This document shows, piece by piece, positions 17,563-26,996 of a stretch of DNA of 64,000 nt (positions are counted from its first letter, which is position 1; each line of letters starts with the position of its first letter). Location of the stretch: assembly GCA_964019425.1 (NCBI GenBank), contig OZ025812.1, forward strand, positions 124,001-188,000, read 5' to 3'. Position numbers and translations under genes: made by a program. The DNA is from Flectonema sp. DT1601. Its lineage: Eukaryota > Euglenozoa > Diplonemea > Diplonemida > Diplonemidae. The notes beneath the pieces are model-generated. The model searched no databases. It was not told where the DNA came from and saw nothing but the letters and a program-made list of their open reading frames with translations.

Positions 17563-18984
17563 TCAACAATCTGTTGCGGTTTGTGCTTCCCAATTCTTAC
17601 AAATATTTTGATACAAACAGTGAATGTAGTTCTCAGCTTCTCCGTCTGATAATCTAGAACTCAACTTGTGAGGTTCGTAAAGTGATTTCATTCCTTTAAA
17701 CTGCGATCGATGCATTGGATTGGTCTTCGATTTAATACCCAAGGCTCTCTTTAAGATCCTTTCACGTGGAGTTGTCTTCGATAGAAGAGCAACACGTAAA
17801 ACACAACTGACGAGGGAGATAATCACAACTGAGGAAGGAAGTCTAAAAACAACCTGTTTTGGAACCAACAAGGATCGATGTTGCTTTCTGATAGACATTC
17901 TAACTGAAGAAGTCCATTTAATAGAAACAACCAACTCAGCAATAGCAGCAACAACAACAGAGTTGCATACTGAAGTTCGAGTCACCGATAAACTACTCCG
18001 TCCGTCCAGTGAAGATAAAACATAAATCCCAATAGCAGATGTCAGTAAAGCTCTAATCGCAAACGATTTCTCCACAAGACCCAACTCAATATGAGTCATT
18101 GGGGAGGTATAAACAGATGACCCAATCAACGCTGACTTCCATTCGCAAATTCGAACAAAATGACATTTCGCTTCTGGACGATGAAACCAAAAAAGTGACA
18201 TCGCAAGAGGTAAAAACGAACTACACAACTCCCCCCCGACATCAACAGATTCCAACACCAGTAAAGTCGATGCTTCAGTGGTGTCAAATAAACACTTTGT
18301 GGGATTTATAAAACTAAACAATTCTTTGTTACTCACCATGTTACCTTTACGTTGGAGTATGCGACACAATTCAACTAACAACATTCCTTTACTGTGAATA
18401 TAACCTTTCGGGTCATCTAATAATAAGTTACAAAGATCAAGTGAAGTATTGACAAGTGAGTTCCCTTCAGCTGTTTTATTACAACGAAAAAGACAAAAGG
18501 CTGTCAACAAACAACAGAAAGGACATGTCTTAACCAACAACATGTTTGCACTAGAAATACGCAAAGCATTCGCAATATTCGATGCCTGGATAGAACAGAA
18601 TAGTTGCAGTTGTAGTGCAAGAGGAGACTTTGGTTCGAAATGCCTCAGTTTTTTCAATAAAGAATCCTTTTCAAGTGTCCTTCCTTGTTCGAATGCCCAG
18701 ACTGATTTATAAAACATCAATGAATACACATCCTTCTTTGATAAAGTGATACTGGTAATCTCTCCATCAGATCGTTGATTCTGAAGGCAGCTGATCGCAA
18801 TTAATCTTTCTTCCAATTCCTCAATTAATCTGCCTTGTTCTTTTATCCCTTTAGCATCGACTAACTCCTTCACTAGGAGTCGGTAGTCCCGACATAAGTT
18901 GTGTCCTCTTTGAAGGAGTTGAATAATCAGATCAGTGCACTCGTCTTCTCGAGGATGTTTCTTCCGTGACTGTTTCCCAGTCAT
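17563..18984 (-). CDS. Uncharacterised 473-aa protein
   Basis: No family recognised. The N-terminus is basic (MTGKQSRKKHPRED) and the first 150 residues look helical. Segments at roughly 140-200 (CPFCCLLTAFCLFRC) and 330-400 are rich in Leu, Val, Ser and Cys, but no clear hydrophobic span of 20 residues stands out as a membrane helix. The alternation of helices could indicate a helical-repeat scaffold; this is a guess. The ATG at 18984 is the first in the frame. It lies 200 bp upstream of the deoxyhypusine synthase gene on the same strand. Confidence 0.7.
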   Translation of the reverse strand: MTGKQSRKKHPREDECTDLIIQLLQRGHNLCRDYRLLVKELVDAKGIKEQGRLIEELEERLIAISCLQNQRSDGEITSITLSKKDVYSLMFYKSVWAFEQGRTLEKDSLLKKLRHFEPKSPLALQLQLFCSIQASNIANALRISSANMLLVKTCPFCCLLTAFCLFRCNKTAEGNSLVNTSLDLCNLLLDDPKGYIHSKGMLLVELCRILQRKGNMVSNKELFSFINPTKCLFDTTEASTLLVLESVDVGGELCSSFLPLAMSLFWFHRPEAKCHFVRICEWKSALIGSSVYTSPMTHIELGLVEKSFAIRALLTSAIGIYVLSSLDGRSSLSVTRTSVCNSVVVAAIAELVVSIKWTSSVRMSIRKQHRSLLVPKQVVFRLPSSVVIISLVSCVLRVALLSKTTPRERILKRALGIKSKTNPMHRSQFKGMKSLYEPHKLSSRLSDGEAENYIHCLYQNICKNWEAQTATDC

Positions 18985-19504
18985 TTGTGTGGGTGCTGTG
19001 GAAGATATTGCATAAGTAAGTGATGGAGGGATTAGAACCCTCTATAAAGTGGTTTTATCAATTTTTAAAAAGTTCCAATCAATTTACCAGACTCTAATAA
19101 TCTCATCAAGTTTGCTGATGCTGCTGGTCCACGTTCAACCAATTTTCAGTTTTAACTAAACCGTAGTTCCGATAAAGCAGGTTGCAGCAGAGTGTTGTGG
19201 AGGTCTTTCTGTGAGTAAATTAACAACATTACATAAACACCTATTTCGCCTTGCAGTATTAATAACGTTTCTCACAGCTGCTACATCGACTGGGTCACCA
19301 AATTCGTTGTTTCTGCTTAACTTCCATCTCCCTCGTATTCACACATGTGTTTGTAAAATAAAATATCTCACAAGGTTTACCCTCATTTATTATATCTGTC
19401 CAAGAATTAGAATAACAATACAAGAGAAAGGAAATCAATCATTACACACTTTAGAAGAAGAAACAAACAATCGACTCACTTCCTTCTTAATGACTTCTCA
19501 CGTC
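18985..19504. other. Intergenic spacer
   Basis: About 520 bp with no supportable gene. A 142-codon plus-strand frame at 19211-19639 runs into the LRR gene and has no recognisable content. Confidence 0.45.
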
Positions 19505-21742
19505 TTAACTCAAAGAGAAGACTTTTCTATTATTTTCAGGCAACTCAACAGATTCAAGTGCATCGCATTTATGAAGAAAGAAGTTTCCCAATTTAGTTAC
19601 ACTACTAAGACTGGAAAGGTCAAGAGAAGTGATTTCTGAACACCCAGACAAGAAATAATTCCCAATAGTGGTGACACTACTAAAACCCGAAAAGTCAAGA
19701 GAAGTGATACCTGAACATCTATACAAAAATTCATTTCCAACAGTGCTGACACTACTAAAACCCGAAAAGTCAAGAGCAGTAATTTGTAAACACTTAAACA
19801 AAAAGTAATTTCCAATAGTGGTGACACTACTAAGACCAGAAAAGTCAAGAGAAGTGATACCTGAACATCCATACAAAAATTCATTTCCAATAGTGGTGAC
19901 ACTACTTAAACCAGAAAGGTCAAGAGAAGTGATACCTGAAGATTCATACAAAAAATTACTTTCAATAGTGGTGACACTACTAAGACCTGAAAAGTCAAGA
20001 GAAGTGATACCCGAACATCTATACAAAAATCTATTTCCAATAGTGGTGACACTACTAAAACCCGAAAAGTCAAGATCAGTAATTTGTAAACACTTAAACA
20101 AAAAGTAATTTCCAATAGTGGTGACACTATTAAGACCAGAAAAGTCAAGAGAAGTGATACCTGAACATCCATACAAAAATTCATTTCCAATAGTGGTGAC
20201 ACTACCAAAACCTGAAAAGTCAAGAGCAGTAATTTGTAAACAATTAAACAAAAAGTAATTTCCAATAGTGGTGACACTACTAAGACCTGAAAAGTCAAGA
20301 GAAGTGATACCTGAACATCCATACAAAAATTCATTTCCAATAGTGGTGACACTACTTAAACCAGAAAGGTCAAGAGAAGTGATACCTGAAGATTCATACA
20401 AAAAATTACTTTCAATAGTGGTGACACTACTAAGACCTGAAAAGTCAAGAGAAGTGATACCCGAACATCTATACAAAAATCTATTTCCAATAGTGGTGAC
20501 ACTACTAAAACCCGAAAAGTCAAGATCAGTAATTTGTAAACACTTAAACAAAAAGTAATTTCCAATAGTGGTGACACTATTAAGACCAGAAAAGTCAAGA
20601 GAAGTGATACCTGAACATCCATACAAAAATTCATTTCCAATAGTGGTGACACTACCAAAACCTGAAAAGTCAAGAGCAGTAATTTGTAAACAATTAAACA
20701 AAAAGTAATTTCCAATAGTGGTGACACTACTAAGACCTGAAAAGTCAAGAGAAGTGATACCTGAACATCCATACAAAAATTCATTTCCAATAGTGGTGAC
20801 ACTACTTAAACCAGAAAGGTCAAGAGAAGTGATACCTGAAGATTCATACAAAAAATTACTTTCAATAGTGGTGACACTACTAAGACCTGAAAAGTCAAGA
20901 GAAGTGATACCCGAACATCTATACAAAAATCTATTTCCAATAGTGGTGACACTACTAAAACCCGAAAAGTCAAGATCAGTAATTTGTAAACACTTAAACA
21001 AAAAGTAATTTCCAATAGTGGTGACACTATTAAGACCAGAAAAGTCAAGAGAAGTGATACCTGAACATCCATACAAAAATTCATTTCCAATAGTGGTGAC
21101 ACTACTAAAACCCGAAAAGTCAAGAGCAGTAATTTGTAAACAATTAAACAAAAAGTAATTTCCAATAGTGGTGACACTACTAAGACCCGAAAAGTCAAGA
21201 GAAGTGATACCTGAACATCCATACAAAAATTCATTTCCAATAGTGGTGACACTACTAAAACCTGAAAAGTCAAGAGCAGTAATTGACGAACTGCCCAAGA
21301 AACCTTTTGAGATGACTGTGATGTCAGAATTAGAATTGCGGAAAGAAATCCGTTTGGCTTCTGAAGGCAGCAAACCACCTTCAACAGTGAGGCAACCATC
21401 CTCTGAGAATGTAGGGGTGTCAAGGTACAAGTATTCCTCATTGTGGATTCCAAGCCAACGTAGCAGTTTCTCACGCTTCGAACCATCAACAAACCAGATT
21501 TTTCCAAATACCCGAAACTGCTTCTCCCACATTTCCATCTCGCTGTCTGCAATCACTCCATAATCTGTGAGGCGCCTTGTTTCACAAAGGACATCACCAG
21601 CAAACGTGAGTTCAACTTGCTCCACATCGATATCCCATTCCCCAGCCGCTGCCCTCAACACTTCGCGCACAAGGGACTCAGCACCAGCCGTGAATGACAC
21701 CGCAGGGAGTTCCAAGTTCGGGTACGTCACAAAAACCAGCAT
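19505..21742 (-). CDS. Ubiquitin-like / BspA-type leucine-rich repeat protein 2
   Basis: 745 aa, paralogue of the gene at 4678-6285. Residues 1-75 are the same ubiquitin-like head (LVREVLRAAAGEWDI, then FAGDVLCETRRLTDYGVI), followed by KQFRVFGKIWFVDG and the LDTPTF linker. From residue 157 there are 23 LRRs of exactly 25 residues (75 nt), consensus LDFSGLSSVTTIGNEFLYGC. Repeats 2-19 form three nearly identical blocks of six repeats. The tail is 14 residues, VELPENNRKVFSLS. No signal peptide or membrane span. The frame is open to 21769 (TTG), but GTCTTTCAACAG exposes 21755 and the ATG at 21742 aligns with the paralogue. Probably an intracellular binding protein; ligand unknown. Confidence 0.88.
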   Translation of the reverse strand: MLVFVTYPNLELPAVSFTAGAESLVREVLRAAAGEWDIDVEQVELTFAGDVLCETRRLTDYGVIADSEMEMWEKQFRVFGKIWFVDGSKREKLLRWLGIHNEEYLYLDTPTFSEDGCLTVEGGLLPSEAKRISFRNSNSDITVISKGFLGSSSITALDFSGFSSVTTIGNEFLYGCSGITSLDFSGLSSVTTIGNYFLFNCLQITALDFSGFSSVTTIGNEFLYGCSGITSLDFSGLNSVTTIGNYFLFKCLQITDLDFSGFSSVTTIGNRFLYRCSGITSLDFSGLSSVTTIESNFLYESSGITSLDLSGLSSVTTIGNEFLYGCSGITSLDFSGLSSVTTIGNYFLFNCLQITALDFSGFGSVTTIGNEFLYGCSGITSLDFSGLNSVTTIGNYFLFKCLQITDLDFSGFSSVTTIGNRFLYRCSGITSLDFSGLSSVTTIESNFLYESSGITSLDLSGLSSVTTIGNEFLYGCSGITSLDFSGLSSVTTIGNYFLFNCLQITALDFSGFGSVTTIGNEFLYGCSGITSLDFSGLNSVTTIGNYFLFKCLQITDLDFSGFSSVTTIGNRFLYRCSGITSLDFSGLSSVTTIESNFLYESSGITSLDLSGLSSVTTIGNEFLYGCSGITSLDFSGLSSVTTIGNYFLFKCLQITALDFSGFSSVSTVGNEFLYRCSGITSLDFSGFSSVTTIGNYFLSGCSEITSLDLSSLSSVTKLGNFFLHKCDALESVELPENNRKVFSLS
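19850..21199 (-). repeat. 450-bp higher-order repeat, three copies, inside the LRR gene
   Basis: Each 450-bp block is six 75-bp LRR units. Blocks are about 20750-21199, 20300-20749 and 19850-20299. Within a block the six units differ clearly (NYFLFNC, NEFLYGC, NYFLFKC, NRFLYRC, SNFLYES, NEFLYGC), while corresponding units between blocks are almost identical in DNA. This is the pattern of a recent block-wise expansion. Confidence 0.95.
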
Positions 21743-23701
21743 TGTTGTGAGAATTCTGTTGAAAGACAAGAGTGATAAAGTGGTTGTAAAATGTGAAAGT
21801 CATCTAAACATAAATACGATGAGAGTCACCACTACCTTGTCCCTTTTTAGGGCTTCATCATTCTATGTTGAAGTTGGTAAGACACCTCCACCCCCACAAT
21901 TGAAACACACTACTCAGATGTGTCCAATAAACAGAGATAATAAGATTATTGTGACCAGCTTGAGTTCTAACAACCGATTTCGGAGGTCAAGGGATTGACA
22001 TACCAGAAATTCCTTTATTTTCTTGCTGCTTATAAACGCAACAGAGATCCAATTAAATTGATACATGCGTGCTTCCCTCTGGTAAAACAAGCATCGAACG
22101 CTATTAGCGGCTAGCATGTCAATATCTGTTTACTGGCTGCTGTGACAAAGGGTTGTATTGATAGGAACTTAATTCCTCAGCGGTGTTATTGAGCCAACCA
22201 TAAGGTACATCTTGGTAAGAGTCACAGTACTCATTATGAGATTAATATGTTTGAGGCTGCTCAGGATATTGAGAGAACTGACTGTAGTTATAAAATAGTA
22301 TCCTGGTAATGAGGTGATGTCACTCCAGCAACAGGCGATTCATTATTGATTGCGGTTTGAATTTCTCTTTCGGACAATATCTCGAATTAGTTCCTGTGTG
22401 ACACCTGTTGGCTCTTTGCTAGACTCAGAAGTTCTCGGACTTCTCTCCTGGTCGGATCGGGCTGCTCCCCCTTGCTTATTATTGTCAGCTGTGGAAACTT
22501 TACTTTCCTTTGCCAAGCGAGTCAGTCACTTGTGCTCTGTCAGTTCAGATGGTTCCTTCCAAATAGAAACGTTCGCCAGTCTTGGAATTCCAAAAGTACG
22601 GTCTGTTGTATTTTTCATTCCAGAGAACACCGTGCGTGGTCAGGTCCTCGCAACCCACCGACAGGGGCGATGGATCTTATTTTTGATTTCTAACCAAATT
22701 GTAACATCGATTTGATAAACAACAGCGAGGAGGTGCAACAACTCCAAATTTCGGAACTAAAATAATAGATAGTCAATAGTCATTCATAAGTGGGAGAATG
22801 TCATTTCGATCGAGAAACAGAATCGCGCAAGGCATCTCACAGAAAATCGTTCACTCCCTGTGGGTGTGGACCAGTTGTGATGGACCGTCTTTTGCAATGC
22901 GTTATTATCATTGCTGTACAGATCTTAATACAACCCGAGCTCATCCATCTGAGATTACTTAACTATTCGAGTATGGGTTAGTCGGTTCTGCCATCGGGTG
23001 ATAATGTTTTCGGATGCATTCACGTAGATGACGAAACTGTTTTATTTCTTTTTTTTCCCCCTCCGCAGGCAGACCCAAACAGGTGTGTTGATACATACTT
23101 CACCTCCGCAACTATCCTGTCCGTACCCCGCTCCTTCAAGTTGAACTTCTATACATTTCCCATACACATCACTCTGTGTATTGTTATTATATTTTTATAA
23201 AGATATCTTCACACTACGAGGAAGAGGCAAAAGATAAATAAAAAAAAAAATAATAAATAAAAAATATACCTCTTTTCCACACTTCTCATACGCCTTTCCA
23301 ATCAGACTTTTAAGGTCCCGCGGCATGACTGTAAAACTCCCTTGTGATGAATAAAAAAAAGAAATATATATAAAAAAAAGAAATATATATAAAAAAAAGA
23401 AATATATATAAAAAAAAAAAACAATCCAGATATCAAAGAAGACACTTTTTTTAAATATGAAATGAAAAAATTAAAATTAAAATTATTTTCATCCTGGTAA
23501 ATGAAGTAGTGATTAAATATCTGATTTTAAACAAAAAAAAAGAAAAATTCTTAAATCTTCTGAGCGTAGCTCAGAGCGTAGCGCTTTTGATGATATTGAT
23601 GTCTCACACACGAAGCTCGACTGACATGTTCCACCACAAAAAGGACCACAAGAAGTGAATGCTACCACAGCAGAGAGGTTAGGGACGGCTGTAGTTAGAT
23701 A
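21743..23701. other. Two-kilobase stretch without a recognisable gene
   Basis: No homology in any frame that I can see. A 121-codon plus-strand frame (22350-22715) has no known motif and no support. From about 23240 the DNA becomes A-rich. A short tandem repeat (GAAATATATATAAAAAAAA, three to four copies) lies at about 23361-23419. Confidence 0.5.
23361..23419. repeat. Short AT-rich tandem repeat
   Basis: Three to four copies of a roughly 19-bp unit GAAATATATATAAAAAAAA in tandem, within an A-rich intergenic stretch. Confidence 0.85.
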
Positions 23702-24856
23702 TTAAGTAGTACTTCCCAATGGATCTTCAGTAGGAAAATCACACGTGATGGCGCAATTCTTAATAGTTACCTCCTCAGATACGAACTGAAAAAGTTTTAT
23801 GTTTTCAGCACCGTTATTCTCCAGGTAGTTTATTCTTCCGTGATGCCAAACTGTTTCTAATGCCTTGGCGACATCGTACAGCCTACGGTGACGTTTCTTG
23901 TATCCTCTTTTATAAATAGCGTCCCTGTGTAAGAGTGATTTCCAACCTGTTTTAGTTCTAATTATTTCAAAATCCTCAGCAGTTAATCCCAACGACTGAA
24001 GGTATGCACTGCCGCAATAAACTTCCCAAGAACACAATTGCTGACAACAAGGAGCCAAGACCATGTGATTAACACACAAGAATGACCTCCAACGATCCAC
24101 TACGCAGGTCATTTGCTCATCCATGCCATCACCACATAAATGCTTTGCGACGACGATGTTTATTTTTCGTGTGTATGGCGCCAGGTCTTCAGGTGTGATT
24201 TCTTCGACTTTTTTCCAGTGTCTTCCAAAAGTTTTATTTTTAATCTCTTCTTCGTACAAATCATCAATCATACGAGGGGGTTTATAATACTCAACGAGAA
24301 CAATTGTAGTCTTCATTATTGATTGAAACAGATGTAGGAACTCACCAGCTGCAGCTCCACAGTCAATGAGGCAGATCTGATCACTTATGTCACCTGTTTT
24401 AAGACCTTGTTCGTAGATGGCTGGGTGTTGTGATTTAATCTTTTGTTCCAACACAGAGCACAAAGCTACTTCCTGTGAGAAATGTTTAGCTTTTAGAGAT
24501 TCTTTCCGACAGCCAGCACGTTCAGCAGATGCTTTCATTTTTTCAACGATCTCCTGAGCGATTGGAGGAGGTTCTCGGAATGGAATGTCATCGACTATGT
24601 CGTCGACTCCGACATCGATAACGTTCCTGGCTGTAATATCTCTTTTAGCAATCTTACTTAAGGTTTCTAAACAGATACCCTCTTTAAGAAGTCGAGTTAC
24701 CCTACCTCCGTACTTCTTACACTCACAATGAAATATGTGAGTCTCTCGGGTCTCAACGGGTACATTCCTTCTGCAGATGTCACAAATGAAAGTTTCAATC
24801 ACAACATCATCGCTATCAACTTCATCTTGAAGTTCCAAAAACGGGAAATCCGTCAT
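23702..24856 (-). CDS. TRM13: tRNA 2'-O-methyltransferase TRM13-like
   Basis: 384 aa. TRM13 methylates the 2'-hydroxyl of the nucleotide at position 4 in the acceptor stem of some tRNAs, using S-adenosylmethionine. Family marks in order: an N-terminal CHHC-type zinc motif (CDICRRNVPVETRETHIFHC, about residues 24-43), the SAM-binding strand LIDCGAAAGEFLHLF, the signature VVAKHLCGDGMDEQM, then LAPCCQQLCSWEVYCG and DFEIIRTKTGWKSL, which correspond to the conserved C-terminal block of the family. Length is near the usual 400-480. The acceptor TTCACTACTACAACAG exposes 24869, 13 nt above the ATG. Confidence 0.9.
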   Translation of the reverse strand: MTDFPFLELQDEVDSDDVVIETFICDICRRNVPVETRETHIFHCECKKYGGRVTRLLKEGICLETLSKIAKRDITARNVIDVGVDDIVDDIPFREPPPIAQEIVEKMKASAERAGCRKESLKAKHFSQEVALCSVLEQKIKSQHPAIYEQGLKTGDISDQICLIDCGAAAGEFLHLFQSIMKTTIVLVEYYKPPRMIDDLYEEEIKNKTFGRHWKKVEEITPEDLAPYTRKINIVVAKHLCGDGMDEQMTCVVDRWRSFLCVNHMVLAPCCQQLCSWEVYCGSAYLQSLGLTAEDFEIIRTKTGWKSLLHRDAIYKRGYKKRHRRLYDVAKALETVWHHGRINYLENNGAENIKLFQFVSEEVTIKNCAITCDFPTEDPLGSTT

Positions 24857-24950
24857 ATTTTGTTATGTTCTGTTGTAGTAGTGAAGTGAGTTGGTTCTTT
24901 TTCTTTTCAATTCAAAAAAAATATGAGTCAGTTCACTAAACTCATTTTGA

Positions 24951-26645
24951 TCAACAAGTCGAAGGTGAAGTCATTCTGTTAACGAATGCTTCCGGAGAGA
25001 ATATTTGATTATCGTAATTAAGTAAATTGATATCAATAAGTTTGGTTGGATCTTTAGCGAGCTCAGCTGCTATAAACTTATTGTTCAAAGAGACGTGAGA
25101 TGCGGCGCCTGATAAGACGTTCGAGGAATTACAAACTGAGCAGTCCTCAGGTGACGGAGCGATTGCGGAATACTTTTGAAGAATTTCTAATGAAAAAGGA
25201 ACAGCTGAGGTAACAGTTTCCTCAATATCGTAAGAATGGTGTAGCTGTAAGTCGACCATTACTAATGCGAGCTCTCTAATAGCGTGGTTTGCGGGATACA
25301 ATTTAGGAATTTTAAATAAATCCTCAACGCAAAACTCTAAAAACGAACCCAAACACGAATTCCTATTCGCAGCCTCTCCAAGAGCCTCAACATCAGCTTT
25401 ACGAAGAGACATGAAAGCTTCACCAAAAAGGTTAGCAACTTGCCTAATATCAAACGGTGACAACTTATCACTGACAGCAACCTCCTCAGATATGATTAAG
25501 TTAATTTCTGTTGCACATGACTGGAGCATTTCATGATCCATGTCCGCACTTAGTATTTTTATTATTCCATTTGCAGTAGTTACTGTTGCTGTACAGGTCA
25601 GTTCTCCATCATACATTGGTTGGTTGCAATAGTTTATTTCGAAATGGGCGTCGAATGACTTCATACATATTGATGTTAAGGCCTCAATCAAATCCTTAAA
25701 TGAGATCTTATTATCAAACGAAAGACTACTCTCCAACTGAGTCATCAAGTATGGCATATCCCATGGGTAAATATCATCAAATCCACTAATCTGTTTTAAG
25801 GTTTCTAATTCAGACTTTGCGACTGGTATCAGTAAGCGATGAGCCTCATTAAAGTTCTCTATTCGTTTTGCTACTTTAGAAAATATCAAAGTAGCGTAGT
25901 CAGTGAATCCTAATAACTCTGAACGTTGTTTTCTTAATAATAATATTTGATGTAAATGCATTTGATTATCAAGATCACCAGATGAAGCCCTCGAAATAAA
26001 TTTATTATACAACTCACGGCGTTCAGTTCGATTCTCTGAAGTCGTCATTATTTTTTCAAATTCTCGGAATTCCGGAAGGACATTTGCATCTGCCATGTTT
26101 GCTTCGAATAGACCGCTAAATATTGAAGACTCTCGTCGATTTTTAATAAATTCCGACCGCATTTCTTCACTCAGCATACCTCCATTTCTGTTATACTGAA
26201 TAGCAAGAGATAATAACAGGCGGTGCTGCTTCAATTGCTCAGGATCTTTTATGTCAGCTGCGTCAAAAGGCATTGTTGCCAACACCCGCTGGAGGGCGCT
26301 GCATACTTCTTTAGAGCCAGCCAGCGATCCCAATTGTTGGGCTATTTTTATTATGTTGTCGTCGTACACCTTCTGAAAGGAATCCCCTCGGAGTGAAATT
26401 GAGTTTTCAACAGTTCGCATGGTGTGATGTAATAATTGATTTATCTGTATAACTGGGACTGCTGTGTTTTGCCACGTAGCAGATCCTCCTATTGACTTAA
26501 CTCTATCGCATGCCTTGGTACACTTTCTCAAAGCATCATCTACTGCCTTAGTCAGATCATCAGGTGTGCTATTTTCAAAGTCGAAAGTCTTATTCGGATT
26601 GAGTGATGTGAAGTAACGACGACTGTGTTGCAATCTTTTAATCAT
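24951..26645 (-). CDS. M3-family oligopeptidase homologue without zinc ligands
   Basis: 564 aa (active M3 peptidases are about 650-700). The N-terminus MIKRLQHSRRYFTSL is basic, Arg-rich and lacks acidic residues, as in a mitochondrial presequence. The M3 fold is recognisable: SEEMRSEFIKNRRESSIFSGLF, LLLRKQRSELLGFTDYATL, PWDMPYLMTQLE, FDIRQVANLFGEAFMSL and ALVMVDLQLHH. In active members (human thimet oligopeptidase FHEFGHVMH, later VEAPSQ) the HEXXH motif binds zinc. Here it aligns to GEAFM: both histidines are gone and only the glutamate remains, and the third ligand is also not conserved. The frame is otherwise intact, so it looks like a maintained pseudoenzyme. The acceptor CCCCCTTTTTTTAG exposes 26666. 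Confidence 0.82.
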   Translation of the reverse strand: MIKRLQHSRRYFTSLNPNKTFDFENSTPDDLTKAVDDALRKCTKACDRVKSIGGSATWQNTAVPVIQINQLLHHTMRTVENSISLRGDSFQKVYDDNIIKIAQQLGSLAGSKEVCSALQRVLATMPFDAADIKDPEQLKQHRLLLSLAIQYNRNGGMLSEEMRSEFIKNRRESSIFSGLFEANMADANVLPEFREFEKIMTTSENRTERRELYNKFISRASSGDLDNQMHLHQILLLRKQRSELLGFTDYATLIFSKVAKRIENFNEAHRLLIPVAKSELETLKQISGFDDIYPWDMPYLMTQLESSLSFDNKISFKDLIEALTSICMKSFDAHFEINYCNQPMYDGELTCTATVTTANGIIKILSADMDHEMLQSCATEINLIISEEVAVSDKLSPFDIRQVANLFGEAFMSLRKADVEALGEAANRNSCLGSFLEFCVEDLFKIPKLYPANHAIRELALVMVDLQLHHSYDIEETVTSAVPFSLEILQKYSAIAPSPEDCSVCNSSNVLSGAASHVSLNNKFIAAELAKDPTKLIDINLLNYDNQIFSPEAFVNRMTSPSTC

Positions 26646-26996
26646 TTTTTTTTATATAAAATCACTCTAAAAAAAGGGGGAAATGTGTTGACAAAAAATG
26701 ATAAGATAGTCCTGCTGTGTGTCTCATACTAGTGACCCTACCACACACTCTCCTTCTATCGTCATGCAGTGCTGTAGAACTGGAGTGTGGGGGAAACTGA
26801 CCATCTCAAAAAACACCAATCACAAAACCAATCCAGACCTACTAAGTGGTTTACAATGGTGACCTGCTGTGAAGCCGCAAACAAAACAAAAAGTTTTTTT
26901 TAAAAAATAAAACAATAAAAATAAAAAAATAAAAAAAAAAGGTTCGGGGGAACTGTACAAATTTAACCCGAATTGTAACTAAACAAAAACTTGTAA
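26646..26996. other. Intergenic spacer, A-rich
   Basis: About 350 bp with A-rich runs near 26890-26940. It holds the trans-splice signal of the M3 gene and the 3' UTR of the ankyrin gene. No gene seen. Confidence 0.5.

Noticed and set aside
19597-21563. Several repeated frames of 96-248 codons overlapping the LRR gene on both strands
   Set aside because: They repeat every 450 bp exactly like the LRR blocks and have no fold or motif; shadows of the repeat.
22350-22715. 121-codon plus-strand frame
   Set aside because: No homology, no acceptor upstream, and on the strand that has no other gene.
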